This document shows, piece after piece, positions 1 to 12,901 of a stretch of DNA of 64,000 bases. Made by a program: the position numbers and the translations under genes. Every line of letters begins with the position of its first letter. The stretch's first letter is position 1. The stretch is from Thamnaconus septentrionalis (Eukaryota > Chordata > Actinopteri > Tetraodontiformes > Monacanthidae). A model generated the notes under the pieces. It made no database searches, was not told the origin of the DNA, and saw only the letters and a list, made by a program, of their open reading frames with translations. The stretch lies in assembly GCA_009823395.1 (NCBI GenBank), contig CM020515.1:16739989-16803988 (forward strand). Reading direction: 5' to 3'.

Positions 1-450
1 TGGGCGGCGGTCTTGATTGATTTTTTTTCCACCAGGTGTCGAAGCAGCACTTGTGTTTTTGTGCTTTTTTTCCTTTTTACTTCCCTTTGCTCCATAAATA
101 AAGATTTAAAGATTTATTTTTATTATTATTATTTTATTTTTTTTTTACCATTTTTTTAATCTTCATTTTCTTTTTTTCTAGCTAAAAAACGGTTCAATAT
201 CTGCACCTTCACCCCTCCCCGCCCCCTGCTGTTCACCCGTAGGGAGCGCGTATCCCGCTAATCCGACTTGATTGATTTTAACATTCCGCCACCGTGCTGA
301 CCTGATCTTCGCCGCGGTCCGACCGCAGCACTGAGGGGCCACTGTGTGTGTTCGCCCGCTGCAACAGAGAGACTCTGTCCGCTGCGCACAGACGGCGGGT
401 TTGAGGGAGCCGCTGCTCGGCCCAGTATTGATCCGCTCCCTAGTGTGCAT

Positions 451-476
451 GTGTGTGTGTGTGTGCGTGTGTGTGT
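451..476. repeat. (GT)n microsatellite
   Basis: About 13 dinucleotide units with one GC interruption. Confidence 0.9.
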
Positions 477-916
477 CATGTGTAGAGATGCGTGTCCAGC
501 ACGCGCGGCCGCCCACCGTCGCATCGGGGACGCGGCTGCATTGTGGCATTTTTCTCCGATAATCAGCCAAAGTGGCGGCGGAGGCGGACCCCTTGGCCCT
601 GATCTGCCGTGTAATTGGACATTGGATTTGACAGTCCGCCGAGTGGAACATTAGAGGCGGCCTAATTAGGTGCAAGGGCTATCAGATGAAGATTGGCCTG
701 TGTTGTTAGGAAATACCACGCCGAGCTGGGAAATGTCAAGATGACAATCCGGGCCTTCAACGGATGGCGGCGGCGGCGAGAAAATCCATCAGTTATTGGT
801 GAAGTTGCAGAAGTTTCCGCCCACGCTTTGTTTCTAATAATGCTATTATTTCGAGGAAGGAAAAAAAAAAAGTGTTTTATATTGCCATCTTCAAATGGAG
901 AGGCCAGGAAGACTTG

Positions 917-960
917 CACACACACACACACTCACACACACATTCACGCACACACACACA
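917..960. repeat. (CA)n microsatellite, imperfect
   Basis: CA units interrupted by CTC, TTC and GC; about 44 bases. Confidence 0.85.
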
Positions 961-1842
961 TGCCGCCGCTGCTGGCTGGCATCTCAGAATAAGCAGCTCA
1001 TGAAATCCCGGCTAGGACGTCGTGGGTATTGTGAGAGCAAACACACGCCGTCTAAAATAGGCGGCGGGCCGAGAGGAGGGTCTCGGGCGGCCGGCTGACT
1101 CAAGGATGCGGCGCTGTTGACTCACAAGGCTTCTTCATTATAATGAGGGCCATACGGGACGTCGACGAGTGCCCTCGGAACCTCTTATGCAAACACACCT
1201 CCCTCCGTCTCCGCCGGCACCCCTGACATTCAAACATCCCCACTCGAAAAAAAATCAGTTTGCACTGATACCCTGCAATCACATCTGCACCTCCCTCCCC
1301 GCCTCCCTCTTCTCCCCCTCCCCAGCCTCCCCCACCCCAACGAGCGGGGGAGGCGGGATGGTGGCTTTGAGTGACTCAGTGGCTCGGCTTCATAACTCAG
1401 TCCATTTAACAGCCGCCGCCCTCCGGCTCAAAAGCGGAATGGTCAAAGGCGTCGATGATCACCTGTGAGTGAAAGAGCGGCTGTCCCTGCATAAAGGAGA
1501 AGGGGAGAAAAAAAGGAAAAAAAGAAATGCATGTCAAAGTGACTCAGAGGCTGATACAGAAACCCACATTTCTTTTTGGTGAGGGGAGGAGGGGGGTGCG
1601 CACCTGCACTTTCCTTGTTTTTTTTTCCTTTCTGTTTAAGGAGGGACAGAAAAATTGCAGTGCCACAGGGTTACTGGAAGCACACTTTAAGGAAGAGGAA
1701 ATGGTTCAGAGTGAACAAAGGTTGGGAAATTTTCCAGGAAATAAAAAAAGAAATAGAAAAGAAAAAGAAGTGGGGGGTCGGGGGAGGGGGGCAATTCTCA
1801 GATATTGCTGTTGGCGGTGATTGTGTGCTGGAGGTGCTGAGG

Positions 1843-1845
<3 letters not shown>

Positions 1846-1914
<69 letters not shown>
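1846..1914. repeat. (CTG)23 pure trinucleotide tract
   Basis: Twenty-three uninterrupted CTG units. Frames through it give poly-Leu, poly-Ser/Ala or poly-Gln and are not evidence of coding. It lies in the inferred C1QL intron. Confidence 0.95.
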
Positions 1915-1915
<1 letters not shown>

Positions 1916-2094
1916 GTATCCCAGTCATTAACTGAGTGTGATGAGTCAGACACAAGAAAAGAAAAGAGGGGAGCCGGACTGCAGGTCAAAGTTGATGCTT
2001 TTTTTTTGGTGCCCTCTGAACATTGTTTTCCTCCAACAAGCCTCTTTCAGCAGATGCAGTCTTGATTTGATCCCCTTTTCTGTCCTCTGCTGAA

Positions 2095-2097
<3 letters not shown>

Positions 2098-2130
<33 letters not shown>
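2098..2130. repeat. (CTG)11 pure trinucleotide tract
   Basis: Eleven uninterrupted CTG units about 180 bases after the 23-unit tract and in the same orientation. Confidence 0.95.
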
Positions 2131-2133
<3 letters not shown>

Positions 2134-2292
2134 TGGCCTCTTGCAGGTTTTCTCTCTCTCTTTTTTTTTTTTCAAATCCAGTGGGACAGTGCACGTGACA
2201 AACAATGCTGGGCACCTACACAATTAACGTACACAAGAACAGAGGCGGAGGCTCTTCAGAGAACAGCTGGCGAAATTAACTCAGGGACAGAG

Positions 2293-2606
<314 letters not shown>

Positions 2607-4951
2607 ACCGCGCACCTCTGACAGATGGTAAATCCTCACTTACGCTTTTATTCCTCTTCTCACCGTGTTTTGCTCGCTGTAGGATGAGTCGACCTGCATC
2701 ACACGAGCGTGGGGACGGGACGGGGCGACTCGAACCCGGCTCTCGACGGCAGCTGCGAGGCGTCTAAGCTGCTGATGGGCATGCGGCCCCACGGCCGGAG
2801 TGTTCAAACACAATTAGTCAGTGGCGCTCTTTGATTTAAAAGGGGAGTGGAGGGAGGGGGGGGGGGGCGGTGGCGACAGACTCTTGATCCGAAATGGAGG
2901 CTCGACATCGAGTCAACCAGCAAATCCTCCGTCGGAGATGCCCTTGTCGCGGGCGACAAAAGCCTCATGTAAGCGGCGGAACCCCGACACGGCGGATAAA
3001 AACTCCATAAACAGCTTTTTAATTATCGCTTCATCCCACGGGCAATCAATCCAGCGGCGGAATAATAGACACCCGAAGGAATTCACGGACGAGCTTGTTG
3101 ATTTGCAGAACGTGAAACCGGCTTCCACACGGCGAGAGCGACGCCGCTTTAATGAGGAGCGGCGGTGAAAGGAAGGTGCTGCTAAATGAGTTAATGAGTG
3201 CTGGTGTTTACTAGCAGATATGACAGCTTCTCAATCTGGATCAAGAATTGGTAGAAAATAAGTCTTAAAGGGGGTGTGCTAAATCTTGGAAGATGAGCTG
3301 GGTGATGGACCGGGTGGCCAATCACTTTGCAGTGGACCAGTCAGGTATATTTATGCAGTTCATTTCAGGCCTTGGTGAGACGATGCCAAAGCCAGTTGAT
3401 GAAGTTTTGTCCCCTGAGAAAAGACCTCAGTGCTGCTTGTGGTCACTCTTCCAACGTGGAAAAACCACCTAGTTTGGGTAAAACAGGCAACGCAACCTCC
3501 AACAGCTCGTCTCTTTTGCAGCGTTGTAGTAGCATCTTCTTCTCTCAAGTGGTGTTTACCATGAAACATGAGTTTGGAGCAGGTTTGCATCTCTGTCTGT
3601 CGAAGGAGCCGGTCTGTTGTAAGTCAGCACTGTGGATGAGCCAGAGCTCTGTGCAGAGTTTAGTCCGGGTTCCAATGTCCAGCGAAGACAGACCAGTCTC
3701 TTCCGGCCACGGTCCTCCTGCGTTCCCATTCAGAACATCGTCCAATCAGAGGCGCCGCTACCAGATGTGGTAGACGCTCGCCGTTCCCCCAGGCTGGCAG
3801 CCTCACGCTTTGTGTGCCGTGTCAGTCAGGTTGCTCTACATCCTTAGTTCTGCACCAAGGTCAAGTTTAGTCGTTTTTGCTTGACTCTCTCTCACATGTA
3901 GCCTAACACGTTCTTAGGTCTCTGAGAGAGACGGAGCAGGGAAGGCAGAATAAAATACTAAATGAAACAACAACAAAAAAACCCTCCACACAGCTCCAAC
4001 AGGAAGCCCCTGATCATTATTTCTAAAACAGCAAGGGGTTTTTTATTCATGTGCGCTCACCACCGAAAGCAAATGACGGAGGCCCAGACTGCAGCGGTCG
4101 GACTCAGAGGGGGACGAGAACCATTAGAACAGAGGAACAAAACAAAGTATCAGTGTGAGGGAGCAGGAGGGATGTTCGGGGAGTTTGGCGGCATTGCATT
4201 TGCTTTTGTTTTTTTAGCTTTAAAAGACAAATGTTGCGTTTGTTTCCTCGTCTCCTCACATTTTCGAAGATGCCAACGACTGCAGACCGTCGCAGTTCCC
4301 GTGAGATGCAAAATCAACTTGACGTCATATCAGCCCACTCAGCTGTCAGAAAGTGTGCTACTATTCAGGAAATCAGATCTTTGTGATGTCACAAGGGGCA
4401 CTGATATCTCTCCCTGGTGTTACCTGTCTTAGAACTTGTTGGTCCAACAAATCAACAGTTTCGCCAGTAGCCTAAAATAAAACCCCAAAAAAGCAGCTGC
4501 GGGCTGCAAACTGAGGGCTAAATCTGCCATTTTCTCGCATCTTTGATGTTTGATGATCTTTGACGCAAGATCAGGATTAACGCCAAGACATGGGGGCTGG
4601 GGAGACAGGACCTTCAAAAAAAAGGAGTGGAATAATTAAAGGTATGTTACACACGCCTGCGACGTGGCCTAACGATTTCGTGAGAAAATCCGCACGGCAA
4701 ATATTTTGATGGCGAGGTTTCATGAAAAATTCCCCAGCTGACAAACCCTCCCGAGGCATCCTCGCCCACCCCGGCGCCGACCCTCTTAGAGCGGAAACCC
4801 TCTAATAGGATTGTGTTGACTTTGCCAGCTCGGGGAACGTCATATCAATATTAATATGCGCCGGACGTCGGCGTCTCACAATCTCGACAGGAGGCTCTGT
4901 TTGCACGTCGATATGAGTTGTGCTAGATTTAATCAGGAGGATAAACAATCC

Positions 4952-4971
4952 AAAAAAAAAAAAAAAAAAAA
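4952..4971. repeat. Poly-A tract (20)
   Basis: Uninterrupted A run. It could be the tail of an old retroelement, but nothing upstream is recognisable as one. Confidence 0.8.
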
Positions 4972-5949
4972 GAAATCTTACAATTTTCTATATGTCACTT
5001 GCGCGTCTTAAAAGCTCCTCCTCAGAATTTCATTATCCGATTATCAGATTAGCGGGGATGGGACTCAGGCCTGGACCCACTTGTGACTTGTGACAGACAA
5101 ACTTTTCTTCTTCTCTCTTTCTGTGTTCGAGGTCTTTGCTTTGTTTGCTTTTTTCATCCCACTTGTTTTTTTCACTTTCAACTGCAGCCGTGATTTTTTT
5201 TTTTTTTTTGACAACAGAAAGAACTGATGTCTCATTAAAAATGACACAAACTATTTTTCTTAAGTTTGCAAAGGGGTGCAATGCTTGAAGAAATCCAACG
5301 TCTCTAGCTAATACGCCGCTTATAACACCTTCAGGCTCCTTTCTCTGTAAATACTACATTCAGAAAGTGAGGATTTTTTTCTTTTGCATTTGGCTTCAAG
5401 TTATTGACACCATTTTAAAACATTATTTTTCACCCCAGACTCTTGTGGAGCGGCTGAATGGGAGTAATCATCCACAAACCTGTGATAAAACTCTGCATTG
5501 TCAATACCTCCCCTTTCACTTCGACATTGCAGCTGCTATGAGGCAGGTGTGAGATCAAGTGGGATTAGCAGGTTTGCAATATGCTCTTAGACGACAATAA
5601 ATTCAACACACTCTGCCCTGAGGTGAAAACAGATTTAAATTTTTGGAGGCGACAAACACACGATCTCTTAATCAAACCACTTTTTTTTTTGAATGCCCAA
5701 ACCCAATATGTTGAACAATGTCATGACTTAAAAGGGTTGTTGGACTGGCTTGAACGTGAAGTGTACCAGTGAGATCAAATTACAGCGCAGAAGGGTTTTG
5801 TCAGTAGGACAGGAAAGCACTGTAACAAACTTTAGGGCTGTCTATAAAAGCAGTTTTCATTCGTACATGGTTCCTGTAAGGACATTTCTGGTCTCTGGTT
5901 TCTATCACTGCAGTTAAACCAATTTTCAACGGAAAACAAATATGTTTTT

Positions 5950-5970
5950 AAAAAAAAAAAAAAAAAAAAA
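5950..5970. repeat. Poly-A tract (21)
   Basis: Uninterrupted A run with no recognisable element attached. Confidence 0.8.
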
Positions 5971-6185
5971 GCAACACAGGCAGGATAGAGGTTGAGTATG
6001 AATATCTGCATCCAATCGTGCTCCGTGATTCAAAGCAATAGCGATCCAGGTCAAAAAACTTTGCATGAGCTATTTTAATTTTTCAGTCTCTGCACGCCTC
6101 TTCACATCCTCTGCACACTTTTGTTCCCAAACTGCAAGTTGATAAGAATCGGGGAGGGGATGAACTGAGAGTTCAGCTGAGACAT

Positions 6186-6247
6186 GAAGAAGAAGAAGAA
6201 GAAGAAGAAGAAGAAGAAGAAGAAGAAGAAGAAGAAGAAGAAGAAGA
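6186..6247. repeat. (GAA)n trinucleotide tract, about 20 units
   Basis: Uninterrupted GAA in the inferred C1QL intron. It is a pure purine repeat; intronic GAA tracts can form triplexes when long. Confidence 0.95.
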
Positions 6248-7686
6248 TCTCTGTGAAACTTGGCTGCCCAGGAGAATCGGACAAAATGCAAAATGACAGA
6301 CAGGGAGGCTCGGGGTTGTGTTGATAATTCATCGGATCGCTTGACTAATGCAAAACGTGTTCTATATGATGTGTCTGCTTGTTCCTCGGTGCCGAGAGGA
6401 GCCGTTCCTGGCTTCCCGCTCAGTTCTGGCAGCTGCCGAGTGTTCCTGCACTGTGGATCTTTATCAGTCGCCGACTCTCTCTTCACATTTTGTCAATATG
6501 GATGTCGAGTCTGGCTGACTAGTTATTGGGCTTCCTCTTGTGAAGCTGTTTTACGTAAAATGGAAAACACACAAGTTTTAAAGTTGCGCAGACAAACAAC
6601 CAGCGGCTTCAGAGATCTGATAACGAGCCACCAGAAACGCTCGAGACGCACCTTGAATACCGATCGCCACCGACCGGACCGAGGCGACTAATTGGCTTAT
6701 TTAACCGCCGGCCTCACCTGAGAAGACGTGCGTTTGGCTCCTCGTCTCCGGGGGACGTAACGATCTTTCCGTCCGTTGATCAGACTCGAGTTGAAGCCAA
6801 TGCGACTCACCTGTTGAACTTGGCCGAGGTCTTGCGTGAAACTGTCGCAAAAACCCGTCGGAGGTTTTTCCGCAAACGCGGCGCATCGCTACCTCACATT
6901 AGCATTGCTCATTTTTATGGTTTATGGTAATTACTGCCGGCAGATTCCCTTGAATGCCAATGAAGTTCATATTTCATTCCATCGGCTCTGCAGTCTCTTG
7001 CTATTTTTGACCCCGAGACCCAAACTCTTGGAGCTGCTCTGCCAAAGCTACAGCCAACGATTCCCTTGATTCTGACTCAATTCTCTCTCTATCTTTTGTT
7101 GTTTTGTTGCTTTGCTGCGGTTTGGTTTTAAAGTCGATGCCATGTTGGACCGATAAAAAGGACACCAGCCTATAAAAAAAATCCCAGGATGTCTCAGTGA
7201 TTTAAGCGGCGTGTGCGCTGAGGCTCGTTGTCTTCCGACGCCGCCTCAAAACAATGTCTGAATGTTGACATCACATGATTGTCGTTTCACAGGTGAAATA
7301 GCCGCTGTTGGACAGATGAACACGCCGGTTCTGAAACCCGAGGTTGGTTTCCCAGCAGCAGACCAGCTAATTACGGACTTTTCAGTGTTGTTCAGCAGCC
7401 TCCTCCTTTGTCGGTCGCATCCAAAAGTTGGTGTGCAGCTATTCACAGCGGAAACGGAGGCTACTGTCCAAATGTGCAACAGACTGCATGGAATAAGGTT
7501 CATTCATGCCTGTTTGTGGAGGATCGTACATAATTAGGTTCTCTGGCTCACCACACAGTCACTGACAACTTCCAGATGACCTTCTGGTTTTGTCGAAGCT
7601 CATTCCTCTTCCGCTCTGACTTTTAAAAAAAAAATTAAATCACAACTTTCTTCAGCGATGTTTGGCCGTGCAGTGCAGTACAGTGC

Positions 7687-7707
7687 AAAAAAAAAAAAAA
7701 AAAAAAA
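7687..7707. repeat. Poly-A tract (21)
   Basis: Uninterrupted A run after a CAGTGCAGTACAGTGC stretch. Confidence 0.8.
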
Positions 7708-8433
7708 TGAAAGCCCAGATATTTTTTTCAGCAACGGCTGTATTGGCACGGCAGCCACCACGTTTCTTGCCTCCCCAGAGAGGAGGAGCAGCGAGTGCGA
7801 CGGAGGCCTTAATTAGCCAGGACAGGTTATTCAGAAACGCTTCCAAATGTCCTACAGCCAGACCGGCAGAACACACACTGAGTCACGTGGTGGGAGGTGA
7901 TTCATTAAAGTTCCCGGCGTATCATCGTGCCGCGCAGCTGTTTGAACTCTAATGTGAAAACTAGATCAGTTGATATCGTTCACGTTTATTTGCCTGCATT
8001 TGTCTGCTTATAAGCGTGAAATCTCATTCGAAATCCTCGCGTGGGTGAAAACTAGTCGTTTGATTGGAAATTAAATTCAAGCACTTTGGATTTTGGCCAA
8101 GAAAAATAGCAAGCGACTGAGCACCGCTGGCCCCCGAACTCCTGAAAATCAGCTTAACAGGAGCCGATCGTCATCTGTTCGGTGCTGCAGGTCTGACGTC
8201 AGGCCTGAAAACTTTCCGTCTCTTTAAAGACACGCTGGAAAGCCGAGTCCTTGCTCTTTCTATTCCCTGCTTGATGAATTCCCACACTGTGCATTACAGG
8301 CCCGGCGATGGTCCTGCGGTGCGGCAGCAGCTGTTATTTTTTAGACTAATGACGCTCTCTTTGGTTGCCCTCTTTGACTCATCTTCCAAAGGACTTGTTT
8401 TGCTTTTAAGTGCTTTTTTTTTCTTTTGTCTTT

Positions 8434-8435
<2 letters not shown>

Positions 8436-8469
<34 letters not shown>
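8436..8469. repeat. (GT)n microsatellite
   Basis: About 17 GT units, 550 bases before the C1QL splice acceptor. Confidence 0.9.
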
Positions 8470-8471
<2 letters not shown>

Positions 8472-8977
8472 TGGTATCTTACCATCGTCCCTGTGAGACG
8501 ATGATCTGTGAGTCGCGAGGGAGGTTGATGGCACTTTTAAAAGTCACTCAAAACATGTGCAATTCTGAAATTTGCCAAGAAAACTAAACTATTTTCATTT
8601 AATGTGTTCAGTATTTGACAGGAAAAAAAAGAGTCGGACAGTCTGAGCTGCTCCCTGTAAACCACACACACACACTCACACACGCTTACAGACAGTCTGC
8701 ACTTTGCCCTCTGACACTATAAAGGCAGCTGATCTACATCAGGTCATTTTGTGCATATTATCCAACTTGTATATTGTCCATAGTGCGTGGATACAATTAT
8801 GATGCATTACTCCACATATATTATTACATGTGTAGTATATTATGTATCCTTGCATGCACACACAAGATCTACGGATGTCAACTTTTTCTCCGTACTGCTA
8901 CTTCTTGTCCGACTACTTTTGGACACGACAGGCTCATCTCATCTCATCTCCTCTCACACTGTTGGACAAAGGTTGTG

Positions 8978-9204
<227 letters not shown>

Positions 9205-9280
9205 GAGGGACAGCGCAGTCGGACGGGACGCAGGGGGGAAATAGAGAGAGAAAGAAAGAGACATTGGTTGGTCCAGCCGT

Positions 9281-9320
9281 GGGGGGGTTCAGGATGGGAT
9301 GGGTCTCGGGGGGGGCGGGG
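9281..9320 (+). other. G-quadruplex-prone tract in the 3' UTR (first)
   Basis: Five runs of three or more G with short loops occur within 40 bases, about 75 bases after the stop codon and on the mRNA strand. The pattern satisfies the usual four-run G-quadruplex rule. Confidence 0.55.
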
Positions 9321-9462
9321 TCTGTGTGTCTAAAAAGGCGGAATGCTTTTTTCCCCCTCATTTTCCAAACTCTCCTTCATCACGGACACCTCTGCTTCGT
9401 ATCCATCCAGCCGAGGCGTTCAGATTCCCTGCCTGGATGCAGAAGCTGCCGAGGACGCACTG

Positions 9463-9516
9463 AGGGGGGTGCGGGAGGGGCGTTGAGGGGGGTGGGGGGA
9501 GGGGCGGGGTTGTGGG
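9463..9516 (+). other. G-quadruplex-prone tract in the 3' UTR (second)
   Basis: At least seven G runs (three to six G) are separated by loops of one to five bases in 54 bases on the sense strand. It precedes the proximal poly(A) cluster by about 130 bases. Confidence 0.6.
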
Positions 9517-9645
9517 TAGGAAGTGGGATGCGGTCTTCCTCCGCGCTCCTTCGCCACACGCGAGGCTTCTCGCTTTCAGTGTCGTCTCCTCTTCAGTCTT
9601 GCTCCATTGCGCCGAGATATCAACAAAAAGGAAAAAAATATATAT

Positions 9646-9667
9646 AATAAACAAATGAATAAATAAA
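9646..9667 (+). promoter_or_regulatory. Proximal poly(A) signal cluster, three AATAAA hexamers
   Basis: AATAAA occurs at 9646-9651, 9658-9663 and 9662-9667, the last two overlapping. The downstream sequence GGAGTGGTGCTGGATGG at about 9681 is GT-rich, as expected of a downstream element. This gives a 3' UTR of roughly 470 bases. Confidence 0.6.
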
Positions 9668-9830
9668 TGCGAACCCTGCAGGAGTGGTGCTGGATGGTTT
9701 TTACCTCAGTGGCGACGGTAAGCTGTGCTCTCAGTGGATTTCGGTTTGACTGGAAACTCGTAGTGTCGTCCCGTGCAATTTAGATTGTGTTTTTTCTTTT
9801 CCTTCTTTTTTTCATTTTGTAGACATGCAT

Positions 9831-9838
9831 TGTATATA
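9831..9838 (+). promoter_or_regulatory. Pumilio-type element in the long 3' UTR
   Basis: TGTATATA matches the PUF-protein consensus UGUANAUA exactly on the transcript strand. It lies between the two candidate poly(A) sites, so only the longer mRNA would carry it. An 8-mer occurs by chance often; function is inference. Confidence 0.35.
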
Positions 9839-10237
9839 AACACAAAATGAGATCGAAGGGGAAAAAAAGAGAAAGAGAGAGAATATATTTGTCCCTGGTG
9901 AAAACACTCTGTTCGACTGAGAGAGCCGATTTGCCAGATGTGACGTGTGATGCGGCTCACGGATCTAACAGCGGGTAAAGAGAAATCCAGACTGTCAGTT
10001 TTTCCACGGCAGTGGGTGGGTTTGCTTTTATTTTTATTTTTTCTCTTCACAGCAGGGTACGACGAGGTGAATATATATTGTTGATGTGGAGAAAACAATA
10101 CACTCTGTACCTACCTGTATGTGGACAAAGGAAGAATCTCATACAAGAAGAAAAATATCCCTAAAAGTTAAAAAAAACAAAACAAACAAAAAAAACACCT
10201 TACACTGTAACACACATTGTGTCCTGCTGCTGTGTGG

Positions 10238-10243
10238 AATAAA
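10238..10243 (+). promoter_or_regulatory. Distal poly(A) signal AATAAA
   Basis: A canonical AATAAA lies about 1.03 kb after the stop codon. GTGGGGTT follows directly, and more GT-rich sequence (GTGGTTCGAGTTTTATGTGG) is found within 40 bases. It is a good candidate for a longer transcript end. Confidence 0.55.
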
Positions 10244-11345
10244 GTGGGGTTCAAATCGTCTCTTCAGTGGTTCGAGTTTTATGTGGACACGAGCAGGACG
10301 CCTGGTGATTGTGCGGTTTGGAGCGGATACAAAAGAAAAAAAATGACAACAAAGAACAAAGTTGGTCGGCAATTCTGGTGTTTTAGCGTCTCCCGAGGCT
10401 TCGTTCATTAGCCGCATGTCCACTGACATCGTAGTCATTTTCATCCAGCATGGCGGCCTGACAGCTGGCCTGGGAATGAAACTGATTGGCCGACCCGTGT
10501 GACCCCTGCCCACTGCGAGCGTGCGTGCGAGCCGCTAATGTGCCTTTGTGTGCAAAAGTGAGCATTCTTAGCACGTGCCGTGTTGGGCAAATGACAACCA
10601 GATATTTTCCTCCACAGCCAATGAGATGGTCCCATGTGAGGCCCCGCCCACCTCCAAACATGCGACGAGAAGAACAAACAGCTCGTAAATGGAACCGAGG
10701 ACATGTTTGTCCAACTTATCTTTTGAAAATTGTTGAACGCCTCTTAAATAATAAATGGGATTTATGACGGTCTCGTGAGGGTTCCGCCATCCCAGATGCA
10801 CTAATGAGCGAGGTAAAAAAAATAAAATAAAAAATAAAAAATCACCTTCAAAGGATCTAATTTGTGTTCTGAGAATCCGCAGTGCAAACATTCCGAGTGG
10901 AAACGTGATTATTTTTGGTTTTTGCTTCTGTTCAAACTGAGAACGTTATTAACAACGACCTGTCAGTGCAAAGTATTAAATGGGAAAAAAGAAAAAGAAA
11001 AAAAGAAGCAGCTCCTATTAGCGAGTCCCTCGGCTCGCTCCTCTCTCCAAAAAGTAAAGTATATTTAGGGTGATGGTTGTCAAGGGAACGATGCCTGTGT
11101 TTACGCTCCCCGGATGCCGTCCTAAAGCGATCCTGCGAGCTCCTCTCCATCTGCAAAAGGTGCGCTCTGAGATAAAGACCCTCCAACTTTAGCAACAGCC
11201 ACCGGTGGCAGAAAAAGCCGCTCCGTGAATGCTGATGAGTCCTTCCGGAGATGCCGGCTATTCCTCAAATGGCAAATCGTGGCGTCCTTCTTTTTTTTTT
11301 CCCCTCCTCGGGCGCTCATCAACAGAAGTGCCGTATACCTAGAGA

Positions 11346-11385
11346 GGGGGTGAGGGTGGGGGTTGGGGTGGGGGTGGGGGGAGGG
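11346..11385 (+). other. G-quadruplex-prone tract downstream of the gene
   Basis: Near-continuous G runs of three to six bases separated by single T, TT, A or TGA occur about 1.1 kb after the distal poly(A) signal, on the coding strand of the gene. Confidence 0.55.
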
Positions 11386-11995
11386 ATTGAGGTAGATAAA
11401 ACAGGAGTGGTATGTGTCTTGACAAAGACAGATGGAGAGGCGGAAGAAAGAGTGGGCCGTGGTGGAGGAGTAATGGGGAAGGGATGGATGGAAAAGGGAA
11501 GGTAAAGACAAATATAAGGAAGACAGACAGGAGCGGTGGGGGGGCGGGGGCGGCTGGTTTGGTACCGATTTATCGCGGGGAGGGGGCTGGATTGTTTTCA
11601 GGGGGTTAGAGTGATTCCCTGTTGGCCCAGTGCGAGGTGTCAGGAGAGATTAGCCTTGGCGATGCTGCGGGAGAAGGCTTGAGATAGCCGGGATTGGACA
11701 CGTGTCAAGAGGCGGATGTTCCTCGGACCTGGCAGGAATGGGATGTGACACTGGATGCTGTGCTGTCTGGGCCCCTCCTTTCCCCCAGAAGGCAGTCGGT
11801 GGGTCGGCACCAGCGATCTGTGGTGCATTGTTTCTGCCCGTTTCGCTTCCTTTTAAAGCTGCGAGTGAGCGCACACAGGTGGGTGTCAGGGACGTTTTGA
11901 AGGTCGTGTTGTTAATCTTTCTAAAACCTGCAAATCAGCTCCATGGAAATGTGCAAAGTCAACTTCTCACAAAGTTGTAGTGTTTATCCATTTGC

Positions 11996-12075
11996 AATGT
12001 CACAAAGGGCACTCCTGAATCCAAACACGCTGGAGCTACAGCAAAGCAGGTCGCTGTAAACAAAGGGCTACATTT
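11996..12075 (-). repeat. Dispersed motif family M, copy 4
   Basis: On the minus strand TGTAGCCCTTTGTTTACAGC and CCTGCT are followed about 45 bases later by GTGCCCTTTGTGACATT. Similar TCACAAAGGGC or TCACAAGGGGC words occur near 4389 and 48599, which may be other pieces of the same family. Confidence 0.4.
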
Positions 12076-12813
12076 TGTGGGGTTTGAATTTCTTGAAGAA
12101 TAAATTGTGTACGACTCCTACACTTGATTGAGGGATAGAAATGATGAGATCTAAAAAGAGTATTATAAGACTTTAAAAATTACATCTCACTAAAGATGGT
12201 GAATGAATCTTTGTCTTTATTTGGCATAAATATTCATACCAGGCTGCTCCCAGATCATATTTAAAGTAAAAGAAAAGACATCTGAAAATATGGAACTTTT
12301 GGTGACCATTACAAACAAACCTGTTTGAAGACAGTTTCAGAGAAATGAAAAGAAAAAAAAAAAAAAATCAACCAGCTGTGTTTTTTGTTTGACACTGTGT
12401 CGAGTTATGTTGTGAAATTGTACAAATGGACCAAGTGGGAAGTGGCTGCCCTTCAATACAAAAGAACTGGAAGCGGTTGGACTTTGCTGCAGACCCAGAT
12501 GGTTAAAGAAGCAAAAGGGGGCAAAAAGAAAATTGATTTCCTGTTCCTTGTTTTTACAGGACGGGGTGAAAAAAGCATCCCTTCAGACAAAAAAGGGAGC
12601 AAGATGGTTTGTGTGGAAAGTGGGTCTTTGCACTGACGACTCTGCTTCTTTCCTAGAATGAAAAAAAAAAACCCTGATTTGGGTCAAAGCTTTAAAATAA
12701 ACAGAAGTTAGAGGGACAGAGGGATTTTTTTCACTCCAGTATATACAGCACTGGCTGACTGTTGGTGAATGACTGAATAACCAGAAAAACTGTTTCAGTT
12801 TCAATCTTTCTTT

Positions 12814-12816
<3 letters not shown>

Positions 12817-12895
<79 letters not shown>
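12817..12895. repeat. (AT)39 microsatellite
   Basis: Seventy-nine bases of perfect AT alternation; self-complementary and able to extrude as a cruciform. Confidence 0.95.

Positions 12896-12901
<6 letters not shown>

Larger units (their letters stand above)
9205..10262 (+). other. 3' UTR of the C1QL gene (end inferred)
   Basis: The sequence after the TGA has no further coding signal. It starts purine-rich, carries two G-run clusters (9281-9320 and 9463-9516), then turns AT-rich with a cluster of AATAAA hexamers near 9650, a UGUAUAUA Pumilio-type site at 9831 and a further AATAAA at 10238 followed by GT-rich sequence. The distal end near 10.26 kb is an estimate; a transcript using the proximal signals would end near 9.68 kb. 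Confidence 0.7.

Noticed and set aside
2720..2750. CGAACCCGG word resembling the complement of a tRNA T-loop
   Set aside because: No cloverleaf could be drawn around it.
3327..3773. 148-codon + strand frame in the inferred intron
   Set aside because: No domain and no splice or codon support; an overlapping minus frame is equally open.
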